In this document: piece by piece, positions 22,339 to 33,658 of the stretch
Position numbering within the stretch: the stretch's first letter is position 1
Layout: every line of letters starts with the position of its first letter
Origin: Rhodocollybia butyracea
Taxonomy: Eukaryota; Basidiomycota; Agaricomycetes; Agaricales; Omphalotaceae
Assembly: GCA_015501585.1 (NCBI GenBank)
Contig: JADNRY010000042.1
Location: forward strand, 124,001 to 188,000
DNA length: 64,000 bases
Direction of reading: 5' to 3'
Notes under the pieces: generated by a model
What the model saw: the letters and a program-made list of their open reading frames with translations, nothing else
Told to the model about the DNA's origin: nothing
Databases searched by the model: none
Program-made: the position numbers and the translations under genes

Positions 22339-22790
22339 AGCCATCATCCTCCCCCAACCCCAAACCGATAGCTACACAACTACTACTCGATGCAGTACGC
22401 CTACTACTCCTCGCGTTACGCACATTATCGTGCGCGACTACGGGGTTAGGATTCACAGGGTTGAGCATGAGGGGATTGAGTGGCACCAGAGGCTCTGCAT
22501 CGACCGTGAAGGAGCAGGTAAAGAAGAATACCCCGCTGAAGAGACTTCCGTCGCCGTCAATTGTTAAGGAGTAGGTTAGGAAGAGGATTCCGTTGGAGAG
22601 GTTACCATCGTTGGGATGGCTTCCTTTATCACTGGCGGGATTACATAGTCCGAAGGCGTTAACGTTTGGGTTTGGGTTGCTGAGTCGGGAGAGGGTGTAT
22701 GGCTCGGAGGGGCTTGTGAAGGGGCTTACGAGTGAAGTTGAGAGGCCGGAGGTGAGGGAGAGGGAAGAACAGGCGCGTTCGAGTTGATAG
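22339..22790 (-). CDS. Unrecognised open frame, exon-like (about 150 codons, no ATG at its head)
   Basis: A minus-strand open frame runs from about 22787 to a TAG near 22339. It is Ser/Pro/Asn-rich with a SLTIDGDGSLFSGVFFF block and a Pro-Asn repeat (LNPLMLNPVNPNP). There is no ATG before the middle of the frame, so it would be a downstream exon or a gene fragment. Its GC content and codon use differ from the flanking repeats. I do not recognise the family. Confidence 0.3.
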
Positions 22791-24640
22791 TTTTTGGTTC
22801 CTTCTTACTTTGGCGATTGATGACCACTGATAATACTGATTTTTTCTACTTAGATGAGTGTGAGAGCACGCTTTTCATGGCTTACACCTATTTACCCACT
22901 ACCTCCCACCTGCTTTCCTCCCTATGCCCCTCCTTATACTTCTCCACCTCTCCCACCGCCCCCATTATCTGTATCTGTATCTTTTCTTTTTCTGAGGTTC
23001 GCCTTGGACCGTATACCTATGATCATTCACCTATACATTTTCGTTTGCCGGTCAATCGTCAGCCCCCATAGTATGTGCTAATACGGTCATCGTTCACTGA
23101 GCTGCACGGCAAAGCCTTGAATGTCTGGTGTACGGGGTGGAGCCCAATTCTGACTTCTTCCCTCTCCATTCCTTAGGGATCCTGTAAGTCCTGCTCTCCA
23201 AGACGCTATTAAGACATCGCTGGCCGAGTTTGATGTTATCCCGTACTATTCCGTACAAGCCTGCTTTGCCTGTTGCCACGAATCCTGGAACGCTAATCAA
23301 CTATTCTCCGATTTGAAATCCTTCCCCTCCGCCGGCTTCCTGACCTGTGCCTACTCTTGTCATTCCCCAACCACGAGAAGAGGTACCTATTCTTGACAAT
23401 CCTCTTTTATCGCAGTCCGCCCGTGCTAATCCCGCTCTGCTTCCCCACCTATGGAAGAGCCAATGCCCGATCTTGACTATGTGGACAGCAGTGTTTGTCA
23501 GAGTTGTATCCGCTCGGGAATTCATCTATGTGGGGTTCACCTGTATACATTTCAGTTACAGAATCTTCTTGTCTAACGTTACACTGTTTTGCCCAGCGGG
23601 GTGAATCGTGATCATGATAAGTATTTAAATGGATCCCACTCAAGCAAGCGATTGAATTTTCCATTCTGATCTACAACATATATTTCCTTGTTTGATTCTA
23701 AGCCGTGATTTAAAATGTACACTCCGAAAAACCACAACTAAGTTGACGTTTTCGTCTGAAGAACAAGAAACGTTTCTGTGGGCATGCGTGTCTATTAGTT
23801 TTTGGCAACCGAAAACAACTGTAGTCATACATCTTCAGCCTGAGCCTTTGGAAAAAATTCAGGACCAGAAAAATCGGTGGCAGGAAATACCCTGTTTAAA
23901 CTCAGTAAGTTGTTGTCTATCAACTCAAAGTTGGACTAAAATACCCATTTGGCTCTTCCGTCACTTCGTTTCTATCCAGAGTAGGGGGTTTAGCTGAAGC
24001 ATGAATATAACGAATATGACAGAGCTACATGTCATACCTTTCGCCGAGACCTTCATTATTAGATATTCCTCCTTCCTTCTTCTTCTGAAGCGGACGGGCC
24101 ACTACCGCAGTGGCTGTGAGAAGGGACAGAGAAACAACCTTGATGATCGATGGAAGATGCATAGTAGGAGGAGGCCTGCATGACGCTCATGGATTCTTTT
24201 AAGTGCATCTATTAATCACAGGTACACAGCACATGGATCCTACTTGACGTGTGAATGGATGCAAAAGATCTATGGCCCGGCATCTCTTCTCTTTCTCACC
24301 CCTCATTGTCTATTAATGTTATCTGGGAGAGAGACTCACATCACCCTCTCATTCGACTCGATGGTAGTCAATGTCCAACACTGTCAGAAAGGATGTGAGG
24401 CCACGTCTATAGGTCACCAATTTGATTTTTCTCCCAGTGAGGCATGCATCTGTTTAACCTGGGAAATTCACCAAATATCTCCGATGCGGCTGAGATGTCC
24501 CAAACATACGGGCAAACGTCGTATCTAAATGAAGAGTGCGGCGGACCCCAGTACCTTAGCACAGGGATACAATGTATAAGTAGGCCCAGCTTGTTGACTG
24601 GTATAAATATAAGTGTAGACAAATGTTAATCTCAGTTGTT
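22791..24640. other. Gene-like debris and unassigned sequence
   Basis: The best candidate is a plus-strand frame at 23185-23395, preceded by a good 3' splice site (pyrimidine run then CCTTAG at 23175). It includes DPVSPALQDAIKTSLAEFDV and a cluster of five Cys within 40 residues, then a stop. A shifted open piece follows at 23396-23560. I cannot name a family. The rest (23600-24640) shows only short random-looking frames. Confidence 0.3.
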
Positions 24641-24814
24641 CGTGTTACGGTACAACTACTACTATACCTGTAGACAAATGTTAATCTAGTATGGTAAGTA
24701 AGCATAAATAAAGTAATAGAAAGAGCTCGTCTCTGAATCAGCAAAACGTGGGTGAGCTGGAGCCGTTGTCAGGCACCATACAGCGGTTTCCAGCGGCTCC
24801 CATCGGCCCCCAGC

Positions 24815-24822
24815 ACTGTACA
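24815..24822. repeat. 8-bp target duplication ACTGTACA, left copy
   Basis: It lies directly outside the left TIR at 24823. The identical octamer lies directly outside the right TIR at 47096-47103. The motif overlaps a palindrome (GCACTGTACAGTGC would be the empty site), which may reflect target preference. Confidence 0.65.
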
Positions 24823-24990
24823 TAGGGATCCGCACCGTAATCGTATAATACGGTTGACGGTACGGTTACGGGGGTAGCCGTAACCTTACCGTAGAGCTGC
24901 TCAGCGTCAGCTATGCGGTTCGGCTTTGGTACGGGATTCATACCGTATAGGCCCGTCAAAGACGGCCGTATTTATTACCAATATACTGAA
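24823..24990. repeat. Left TIR and CGGTACGG subterminal repeats
   Basis: After the 17-bp TIR come ACGGTTGACGGTACGGTTACG and further CCGTA/TACGG variants. A second cluster of the same repeats is at 25525-25625 (GTACCGTACCGTAATAC, GTGCATATACGGTACGG). This is typical subterminal transposase-binding-type repetition. Confidence 0.65.
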
Positions 24991-26229
24991 CACCTTCTTT
25001 GACTTTTATGTTCAGTTGACTTGCAGTTGACTCCTTGTCCAGTCTATTTTGAAAATACAACCTAGACCATAATATAGCTTGAAAAAGTCCAGCTTTTATG
25101 TCACTACCTGCATGTAACGCGTAGCATGAAACCGTAAACGACAATCTACTCCACGTGTAAGTACACTGTAGAGTACCAATGCTGTACTCTAGTAATGACT
25201 AGAGCGGTATCTTGATTCTTGTACAGTATTCTTGGCAGACTGAGTCTCCATGATTATACTAAATTGCAGGAATTTTTATGGAGATTTCAGGTATTATTAG
25301 GTACTTACTTTATAAATATACTGATGCTTATTGCATTTTTTTTTTTCATTTTTTCAGGCAGGAGGATACCATATTCTTTCATCATAGTCACTTGAGGCCA
25401 GAGATAATTCAGTAGGCAGTTATTTTGTACACAGATCAGCTCAGGCTTCAAAGAAAAGGACTTGAGGATGCTCGTTGAAAGACCAGTATAAGTGCATAGA
25501 CATATCTTCAAATACATTGTGATTTTTACGGCCGTACACCGTATTTTTACATGTACCGTACCGTAATACATTTCTCAAGTGCATATACGGTACGGTTTGG
25601 GTGCGGTTATGGTACTATCAGGTACCGTTGAGAGGTCTAAACTGGGGTGAACTTAGAAATGGCTTACACAACCACACCAAACACACACACAACTTATTAC
25701 TCAGTTCGGGTTTTTAGTTCAGCCAAATAATATTTATTTAAAACTTCAATCTATTCAAGTGCTTCCTTGCTACACTGAGTGTTATTTCACTAAGTGCCTT
25801 CCCTTTCAAAGTACAGACTTATTTAAGCTGATCCCCAAGCTCTGAGCTGTCAAACAAATACTATTCCTAAGTCCCTTGGTAAAATCACAAATTAACACAA
25901 GTCACAACTGACCAGAGGGTGTCCCTATAACTCAGACAGAGCTCTGACTGCAGCCTAACTGTGGTTTGAAAATAATATTCAAAGTCCTTTCTAAGTCTTT
26001 GTCTTAACTTCTCTGCACTCAGTTCACACTGAATCTCTTTCTGTCTCTTTACTCAAGTTCAATTGCTTGTCAATTTCTCTCTGTAAATCCCAGTCTTTAT
26101 ATCAATTCAATCTTTTAGTAGTAGCCTGATAAGGAGCTGCTACACCTGGTGGGGGTAAGAAAGAATGCTTTTCTCTTCATTTCCTTGCCTTTTTATACTC
26201 CTAGGTCCTTGAAATTTTCTTAATTAAAT
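24991..26229. other. Non-coding left arm of the giant element
   Basis: AT-rich sequence with the second CGGTACGG cluster at 25525-25625, a poly-T run at 25338 and a CT-rich stretch at 26010-26110. No gene is seen. Confidence 0.5.
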
Positions 26230-26660
26230 AAAATACGATGACCTCAGTTTAAACTGAGGTGGTTGGGATCATATTTCAGTTTAACTCGTTTAAACTGTAC
26301 TACTATAATAAGAAATCATACAGACGACTTTCTACCTAGTTCAAACTGTTTAAACTGTCAGTTCAACTGGTTTGAACCGCCACATTGCGATTAATTAATC
26401 GTGAATAAACCGAACTGGGAACCAGTTTAAACGGGGTTAACCCGTTCAAACGAGTTCAACTTGTTCGAAGGCGGATTAACTGCAACTACCTTGTTTGAAA
26501 TAGCCCAGTTTAAACTGGGTTAAAACGGTTCTTACCTAGTTTCAACTAGTTCATAACCAGTTAAACTACAAAACGAGCCGAGGCGAGGGTTTATTCCGAA
26601 GTTTAAACTAGGTGAACTAAACTCAGTTAGACTAAAAGACAACGCTTTATGAGATTAAAC
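26230..26660. repeat. GTTTAAAC / GTTCAAAC subterminal array, left
   Basis: At least a dozen variants of AACTGGTTTAAAC, GTTCAAACTGTTTAAACTG and AACGGGTTAACCCG in both orientations. A matching array lies at 45360-45950. The two arrays enclose all cargo genes. Confidence 0.7.
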
Positions 26661-26704
26661 CGCAAAACTAAACACGATAAGTAATTAAGTGTAAGCAAAT
26701 CAAA

Positions 26705-29430
26705 TTAGTTCTTCTTCTTCTTCTTCGGTGGTTCCTTGATGGCTTCCTCCATGCTTCCTCCTGCACCCAGAGTTTCCCTGGGGGGACGTCCACGTTTCTT
26801 GGTGGCGGAGGGGACTACCGGAGTAGTGTCCAGTGCGGGAGGAGGGCCAGCGACTGGAGTATCTGGGACAGCTATCGAAGCATCGAGGCTCATAGCGGAA
26901 GAACTGGCGTCCTTCGTAACACCCGTTATGTTCCTTGTACTCCGACGGGTTGGCTCTAGTCCAGTTTTGGGTTTCCTGGGCTTTGGCTGTTTCACGGCGG
27001 GTACAGGCGCCTCGATGAGAGCAAGTTGGTTGGAAGGAGGCGGTGCAGGAGGTAAGACAGTGTCGATATCTGAGAGTGGAGAGCTTTGACAACCAACACC
27101 TGTGTCTGATTCTGCGGGTGTTTCTTGTATAGCCGGATCCGAAGGTGTGACGAATGCTATCGGAGCGGTTGTTGGACCTTCTTTGGGTTCCGGAAAAGTC
27201 GGGACAACAGCCATTGTTGTTCCTTCTCCTTCTCCTTCATCGGCAGCAGCAGCGGCAGCAACAGATGTGTCCATAGGTGTGGGGAATGTGCCAGCCATTG
27301 GACCGCGGACAGTGAGCTCAGGTACGGCGATTGAATCCCGAGATAATGTGGCCCCCTCAGGTATAGTCTTCGGATCCACAACTAACGCAGCAGTGGGGGA
27401 AGGGGTACTAATCACAATGGAAGGTGGCATGGGGCGTGCAGCGTAAGGTGCATCAAGAACAGCCATGGCAGCTGTGGGTGTGACATTGAAAACCAACGAC
27501 GTAGAAGCAGCAGAGATCGCTGCGGATGTGGTCGATGTAGTCATCGTAGATGGGGGAGGTGGGGTACTACAAAGTGTCATTGGGCGTGCGCCGTCCGGTA
27601 CAACAACAGGCGCGGCAGCTGCGGGATCATTGCAAGCCAACGACGTAGAAACAGCAGAGATTGCTGCGGATGTGGTCGATGTAGTCGTTGTAGACGGGGG
27701 AGGTGGGGTACTACAAGGTACTATTGGGCGTGCGGCACCCGGTACAACAACAGATGCAGCAGCTGCGGGTGGGGCATTGCAAACCAATGACGTAGAAGCA
27801 GCAGCAGAGGTCGCTGCGGATGTGGTCGATGTAGTTGTCATAGATGGGGGAGGTGCTTCAATCACTGGCCCACCTGCAGGGGTATCAGAAGTAGTGTTAG
27901 TATCTACATCGGCGCGAACAGTCTTGTCGGAGCGTTGAGAGAAGCGAAAAGACTTTTTCTTTATCAAGTACTCGACTAAATCGAAAACTTGACTGCACTT
28001 CATGCGCTCAGGGTGATGAAGCGGTGCTGGAAAAACGAATTTATCATGGTCGTAAAAATCACTGGGGGATTTCAACAGTTCCTCCCAAGGAAGTTCTGTG
28101 TCACTGCCGCGCTCTATACAGTTAAGTCAGCCATATTGATTTCAAAACTGAATAAATAAGAAAAACTCACTCCACGTTGCCTCAAAAAAGTCCTGGGTCA
28201 ATGTGACCAACTCTGCCAATGAGACATGGTCGATGTCAACAGGAGGGAAAACGGGGTAACCCTCATCATCACAAGTCCAGGGTTTGCGGACAAGCTCCTC
28301 AGGCAATGCTGCCTCGGCCCAACTTGTCCACAAGTTGAAAATGTTGGCGTGAAAGTGCTTCGCAGCATCTTCGGGCTTGACAAAAGGGACACACGTGTCA
28401 TAGAAGACCTTGCGGCTCGTTCCGCCAGATGCACTGTCATCGAGATGGTCAGCAATGAGGAAAAAATAGAGGGCAACTGAAGCATACCAGCCAGACACCA
28501 AAGCCCCTTCTTCGTCGCGAAATGAATACAACATCACTCCTTCAAAGGCTCCAATACGTCCCGAATCGGCAATCGCCGCGAGGAATCTAGAGAAAGCGTC
28601 TTTGAGTTCCGCTTGATCCCTATTTTAAAAAATATAAGAAACAAGCAATTGAACTTGGCAAAGGTCACATACAGAGAAACAGATACCTGCTTGGCTTCTT
28701 CATCCCATTCCTGCTTCTCCTCGACACTCAAGTCATCCCAATTCTTCTTCAGCATCTTCTGGTAGTTAGCCGCTTTGTTTCCATCCAACGATCGGGCCTG
28801 CTCTTTGATTTCCGAGGACTTCAAGTCCTCGAAGTACTTCCGGCCAGAGCCAGGAAAAGTTAGCTTCAGCAACGTGTCGATGATCTTCTGGGCATCTTTC
28901 TTGCTAAAGGTAGGATGTTGTGACACTGGCTGAACGACGTTGGGCCGCTGGACAATTGTTGACTGTGTGGCAGCCGCTTCATTGCATAGTTCCGGTGATT
29001 GTGGAACACGCGACGAATTGCCTGCGAAGACATAAGCTGCCGAATTGTAGAATAACCAAAAAAGCCTACCTCCATATCTTTCTTTCTGTTTCTCGGGGAT
29101 TAAAGGATGCGTCGTGTGAGCGAAAACGCCAGTCCGGGGAGTAGCCGAGATCATCGCCCAGATATTTTCCGCTGTGCTGTCCCTCCATTGCTTTAGGGGT
29201 TTAGAATCTTTACTGTCAGAAGTGGCGTTGTCCGAGACTACATTTTCGTAGTCTTTAAGGTACTCCTTCTCAATGGTTGCTTTGATATCGCCCTGAATGC
29301 TGTTCTAATCGGATATTACCACAGCGGGCCCGGGAGCAACTGCTACACCGGCGACAGGTCTATCGGGTGGAGTGTAGCCAGGAGGAGGAGTCACAGGGCC
29401 GGCATGGCCTGGGTTGCATCGAGGTGGCAT
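26705..29430 (-). pseudogene. AT-hook, HMG-box-like nuclear protein gene of the KDZ cargo (one in-frame stop)
   Basis: Four exons keep one frame: 29070-29430, 28673-29021, 28171-28619 and 26705-28113 (855 codons). The only lesion is a TAG at 29305-29307. Residues about 195-235 hold an HMG-box-like block (AANYQKMLKKNWDDLSVEEK, then QEWDEEAKQ), also typical of Agaricomycete repeat-encoded proteins. A conserved middle block follows (FRDEEGALVSGWY). The C-terminal half is Ser/Thr/Pro/Ala-rich with three tandem units of about 50 residues (27440-27870). The extreme C-terminus has an AT-hook-like core KKRGRPPRE and a KKKKK tail. A TATAAAAAG box lies 62-70 bp upstream of the ATG. It probably binds DNA in the nucleus; its role in transposition is inferred only. 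The gene is divergent to the 706-aa gene on the other strand. Confidence 0.6.
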
Positions 29431-29491
29431 GATATCAAAAGTAGCTAGAGTTTATGGGTTGTGAAAAGAGGAGGTGGGGATCCTGGGACAG

Positions 29492-29500
29492 CTTTTTATA
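29492..29500 (-). promoter_or_regulatory. TATA box (TATAAAAAG) of the AT-hook gene
   Basis: The minus strand reads CTTATAAAAAGC about 65 bp before the ATG at 29430. The same core occurs before two other cargo genes (40531-40538 and 42541-42548). Confidence 0.5.
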
Positions 29501-29659
29501 AGTTCGTCAAGAACAATAAGCCTCAATGCTTTGACCTACTTTTTGACCTATTTCAAACAGGGCCACAGATCCACAGGTCTTTTCTTTTGTGCAAAGATAA
29601 GCGATCCACCACGACGTGCGGCATAGATTTTACCGTAAAACGGAGGTCATAGCACTGAT

Positions 29660-29880
29660 CAGAGGTCGCAGAAAAAGCCAGCATGCGCTAGCTCTTAGCC
29701 CACCAACAAGCGTTTCTGGCGTCAACTGTGGTATTACTATTAGAATGTGGCGTTGAGGCGAAAGCCAGCAGCCGGTAGATTTACCACTGAACAGGCGTTG
29801 CTGAATATTGAGTGAGGGTCGAGAAGCCAGCATGCGCTAGCTTTTACCAGCAACAAGTGTTGCTGGTCAAATGTTGTGAA
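29660..29880. repeat. Three imperfect repeats in the divergent promoter region
   Basis: AAGCCAGCATGCGCTAGC at about 29676 and 29823, with a weaker GAAAGCCAGCAGCCGGTAG copy at 29759. Each is followed by a CAACAAG(C/T)GTT-type block. They sit between the divergent genes at 29430 and 30276 and could be shared regulatory sites. Confidence 0.5.
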
Positions 29881-30275
29881 GGAAGAGAGTTAAGTCCAGT
29901 CCGGCCCGTACCTCACGTGAATTTCTTTTCGTCGTATGCGCGCTTCATGACCGCTTCAGCAATACAAACTTCCATCCTGCTTCTGCTATTGACCATCCAT
30001 CCAACATGAGTGCGTATCGTAGACTGTAGACATTGCCTCTGTGACGCCTGTCATTTGAGCTCTCTGACGCTTTGTCATTGACTCTGCAACATTGAACTCT
30101 CCTGTATTGATCCATATGCGCATGATGAAGTACATTTGTTTTTGCATGTTCGATGCCCACCTAAAAGGGTTCACCCTCAGTCTCACCGAAAACGACCTCC
30201 TTTGCAACTGCAGTAAATCCGAAGATGGTAAGTTGTACTCTCCTCATCTCACCCAGTTGTCTCATTAAATCTTAG

Positions 30276-33200
30276 ATGGCTCAGGCCACGCAAAAAGCAT
30301 CGTCAATTGTACGTGACAGTATCGCGCGGACTCTTCAGTCTCGTTGTATAACCTTTTCTTTTTCTATTGTAGTGTCTCTACCGTCGTCTGTTAAAGAAAT
30401 ACCCAGTGTTGCCAAATTGTATTCATTTTTGAACCAACTTACTTATTCTGATGGCCTCGCCGGTGCGCTTCTCGCGACAACCAAAGAATTCCTCACTTCT
30501 CCTAATTGTGACTACCTTCCCGATCCCCCACTTGGCTCCACTCGCAACCTATATTGTCGGAGTGATGCTCGCTATGGTCAGGATGACCCCATCTGTTGGC
30601 CTCAGCCTTATAACCCTCGCTATCCTTTCTATGCTGCTATTTCCAAAAAGCCCACTGATCCGCACTCTTTTGAGTCTAGTATCATGTGGTTGGACTTGCG
30701 AGAGGGAGATCTTTCTTTCACTTCACAAGGTGAAGAACGCAAAGAAGGGATTGTTAAATCCGAGATCATGACAGCCTTGCAGCGGAAAATCGCACTGTTG
30801 AAGCCTCGTGTCAGTGTATTTTATGAGGGAAATCCTGATAGCACTCGTCGGACATTCCTCAAGGAGAATATAGATAGCATTGACCTGTTCTTAACGCGTT
30901 TGGGCACTGTATCAGCCATGCTTTGTGACCAGCAGCATGGGTTGACGGAACTTCAACGGGCCTATCTCACTGCCAAGGCCATCCTTGACTTTCACCGATT
31001 GGTGGAGAAATCCAGGATCTCCGATTCCCCGGCCACCGTTGACACTGACAAGATGGGATGTTTCGTTTGGAATGACACCGAAGCCAGAATGCTATACTTT
31101 GCTGGATTACCAGTATTTTACATTCACCCTTGGTCTGCCTTTGACCATCAAATCATTGAGAAAGTAGTTCCTTTACAGCAACCCTGCTTCCCTCCCCCGG
31201 CGAACCCTCCATATCGCCCAATTTTAACTTCTCAAGCCGGATCTGATGGTAAATTTGGTGCTATTTGTATGGCCACGCATAAATGTTTTGAGACTATAAG
31301 CCCCTTCGAGAATATGCATCTGCCTGGGGCCTATGCTTCCTCCTATGTTATCGGTCAGGGTCGGATTATGGCTCCCGCCTCATCCCCAGCTAGCACGAGT
31401 GTTCTTCCTCAAACTAGTCAACCTGCTTCTCGTCACTCGGGTGCCACGCGTCATCCAGCACGCAAGTCATACAAGCAACGCCAGTCAACATCGAATCGTA
31501 GGCACGCTCTTTATACTCAGGATACATATTGCTGACGTGTTACTCATTAGCTCCAAAACCGCAGTGCGATATCTTTGGTGATCTACCGAAGGATGATCCA
31601 CTGGTCCCGCCCGTCATTCCGGCTTGGCGTGATGTGAATGAAACAATTCGGCAGGATGGGGTAACAGCTCAGAAGAAGCTCCTAGTTGCACCAGATGCCG
31701 GTCTATTCTTTGGTCTGCAGACTGAGTCTCGCCAAACTCCATATTTCTTCATGTGGCAGCATTTTAGGCCCGTGTATCTTCGCGGTTTGCGTGCTGGTAC
31801 ACCTCCACGATCTGTGGAATTTTGGCGCAAAATGCTTGCCTACCCATTCTTAAACCTGGTTAATGTTATGACCCGGATCTAAATCCTATACACCCAATCT
31901 TTTTTCTTCTGTAACCAACTATGAACACTATCATTAATACTTCTACTTAACATTTTACATTCATTAGTTATTCAACACCATTTGGGTTAATGCTGCACAC
32001 ATTCTTCCAGAACACCATTAACAGTCACTGCACAGTCTGCACAGTCATGACATCGTTCTAGCTCCACAACTATGATGTCATCTTGCTACTCCACAATCAT
32101 GATGTCATTCCATTGCTCCGCAGTTATGATATCACATCACTGCTCCACAGCTATGACATCATTGCATAGCCTCTTTACATCAATGACTCAATATCAGTCA
32201 TTGCACAGCCAGATATCTGAGTCAACTACGGTTCCGCATACATGACTCAATATTAGTCATTGCACAGCATTACATAGTCAGACTGACTCATCCGCAGTAT
32301 TTCCGCAGTTATGACTCAAATCTAGTCATTCCGCAGCATTTCCTAACTAGTACACATTGCACAGTATATAAGTAGTCTAGATTTACCAATGTACGTGAGA
32401 CGTATTATTTTTCTTAAATCCAAACCCCCACTTGTTTGCTGTTATCACTTGTGTGAATCACCAGACCAACTCATTGTATCTTGTTGAGCTATCTCCAAGC
32501 TACAATACACATTTATACATCTTGTTGAGCTAACTCCAAGTTGTATCCACTAACATTCACCTGTTGAGCTATCTCCTAGTGAATACTTCTTTAATTGTCA
32601 CTTGTTGAGCTATCTCCGAGTTGCAACTTCCTATTACTTGTTGAGCTATCTCCAAGTATCAGACATCACACTCACTATTACTTGTTGAGCTATCTCCGAG
32701 TACTAGACACCACACTCACTATTACTTGTTGAGCTATCTCCGAGTACTAGACACCACACTCACTACTACTTGTTGAGCCATCTCCGAGTACTAGTTCTGA
32801 TTCATATTACTGCTTGTTGAGCTATCTCCGAGGGTAATCATATTATTATTTGTCGAGCTATCTCCAAATAATAAGTTCTGTGAGTTTCATATTACAAACT
32901 AGTTACTAACTTTACTTGAGCCTAGTTGTTTGAGTATATATTTTTTGCCTAGCGGTTTCAACGAACGGAAAGGCTTGCTCTATAATCTCATTAATTTCTC
33001 TTATCATTTTTACTGCTGAGTTACGTACTGTGAAGGTTTGGACAAGACTATTGATCGAGTCATAACAGTTAAATGCAACGCCAAAGTCACAGGGAAGTTG
33101 CAGATCCAGCTTGAGGCACAAATATACGTTGAAGATTCTATCAAAGCTTACGATGCCAACATGACTTTTCGTCTGCCATCTCTCGAAGGAGCTGTTGATC

Positions 33201-33658
33201 CAGTTATAGCACATCGTCTCATACGTGAAATTTGCATGATCAACTTTTGTTCAGAGCTCATGTATACCGATAAGCTATTGGACCAGACTAGACCGCAGCC
33301 CAGTCGAGACCTTACTATTGCTGAATTGGATGTTACCATTTCGCGACATCAGCACAAATGCGATGGGCTCATTGAGTGGATCTTCTTCTATAATGGGCTT
33401 GAGCCTGATCCTAGCATTGATTATGGAATAGTTGCTGTGGATTGGGATAGGCGGTATGAGGCTTTGAGGACATTTTGGGCTCTTTTGGATACATGGCGTG
33501 GCGATAAGTCATTGCTTTGGCGACGCGGGATTGATATGGACTTGAGTAAACTGGAATATGCTGAAGGAGCTCAATGGGAGAGACTACTGGCTGAGTTCTA
33601 TGTCCAGAGCGTTTTCAGTGTGCTAGGTCGTCCTCCATCTTTGCCTAGACGTTTGTAG
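30276..33658 (+). pseudogene. 706-aa uncharacterised Agaricomycete gene of the KDZ cargo, interrupted by a solo LTR
   Basis: The exons are 30276-31497 and 31551 onward; the 53-bp intron has a GCTGAC branch-like site. Exon 2 is interrupted at 31863 by a 1.2-kb solo LTR and resumes at 33073. With the LTR and one TSD copy left out, the frame is open for 706 codons with no other lesion. I recognise the general pattern (RAYLTAKAILDFHRLVEK, CFVWNDTEARMLYFAG, VFYIHP, a Pro/Ser-rich middle, DAGLFFGLQTE, and an ending with FGR-type GRPPSLPRRL) as a large multicopy family found near transposon genes in mushrooms. I know no biochemical function for it. Its end overlaps the antisense end of the KDZ gene by about 60 bp. 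Confidence 0.6.
31864..33067 (+). mobile_element. Solo LTR (1,204 bp), TSD GTTAA
   Basis: It starts TGTTATGACCCGGATC and ends GATCGAGTCATAACA. GTTAA is found directly before (31859-31863) and after (33068-33072). A TATATAAG box at about 32364 gives a plus orientation. Internally there are TGACTCAATATTAGTCATTGCACAGC-like units, then about ten copies of CTTGTTGAGCTATCTCC with a 36-48 bp period (32480-32870). It splits the 706-aa gene. Confidence 0.9.

Noticed and set aside
24823..25625. The left giant-element end as a short 0.8-kb MITE ending near 25625
   Set aside because: The 25525-25625 cluster has CGGTACGG repeats but no copy of the terminal GGATCCCTA, and no repeat of ACTGTACA follows it. 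Kept only as an alternative.
27465..27938. Long plus-strand open frame (157 codons, Val/Asp/Ala-rich)
   Set aside because: It is the antisense shadow of the tandem repeats in the AT-hook gene.
29296..29322. In-frame stop of the AT-hook gene hidden in a tiny intron
   Set aside because: The only frame-keeping GT..AG pair (GTAATA..TTCAG) would be 27 nt, too short for a basidiomycete intron.
32480..32870. Regularly spaced repeats with a CRISPR-like look (CTTGTTGAGCTATCTCC every 36-48 bp)
   Set aside because: They lie inside a solo LTR, recur in the second LTR copy with the same spacers, spacer lengths vary, and the genome is eukaryotic.
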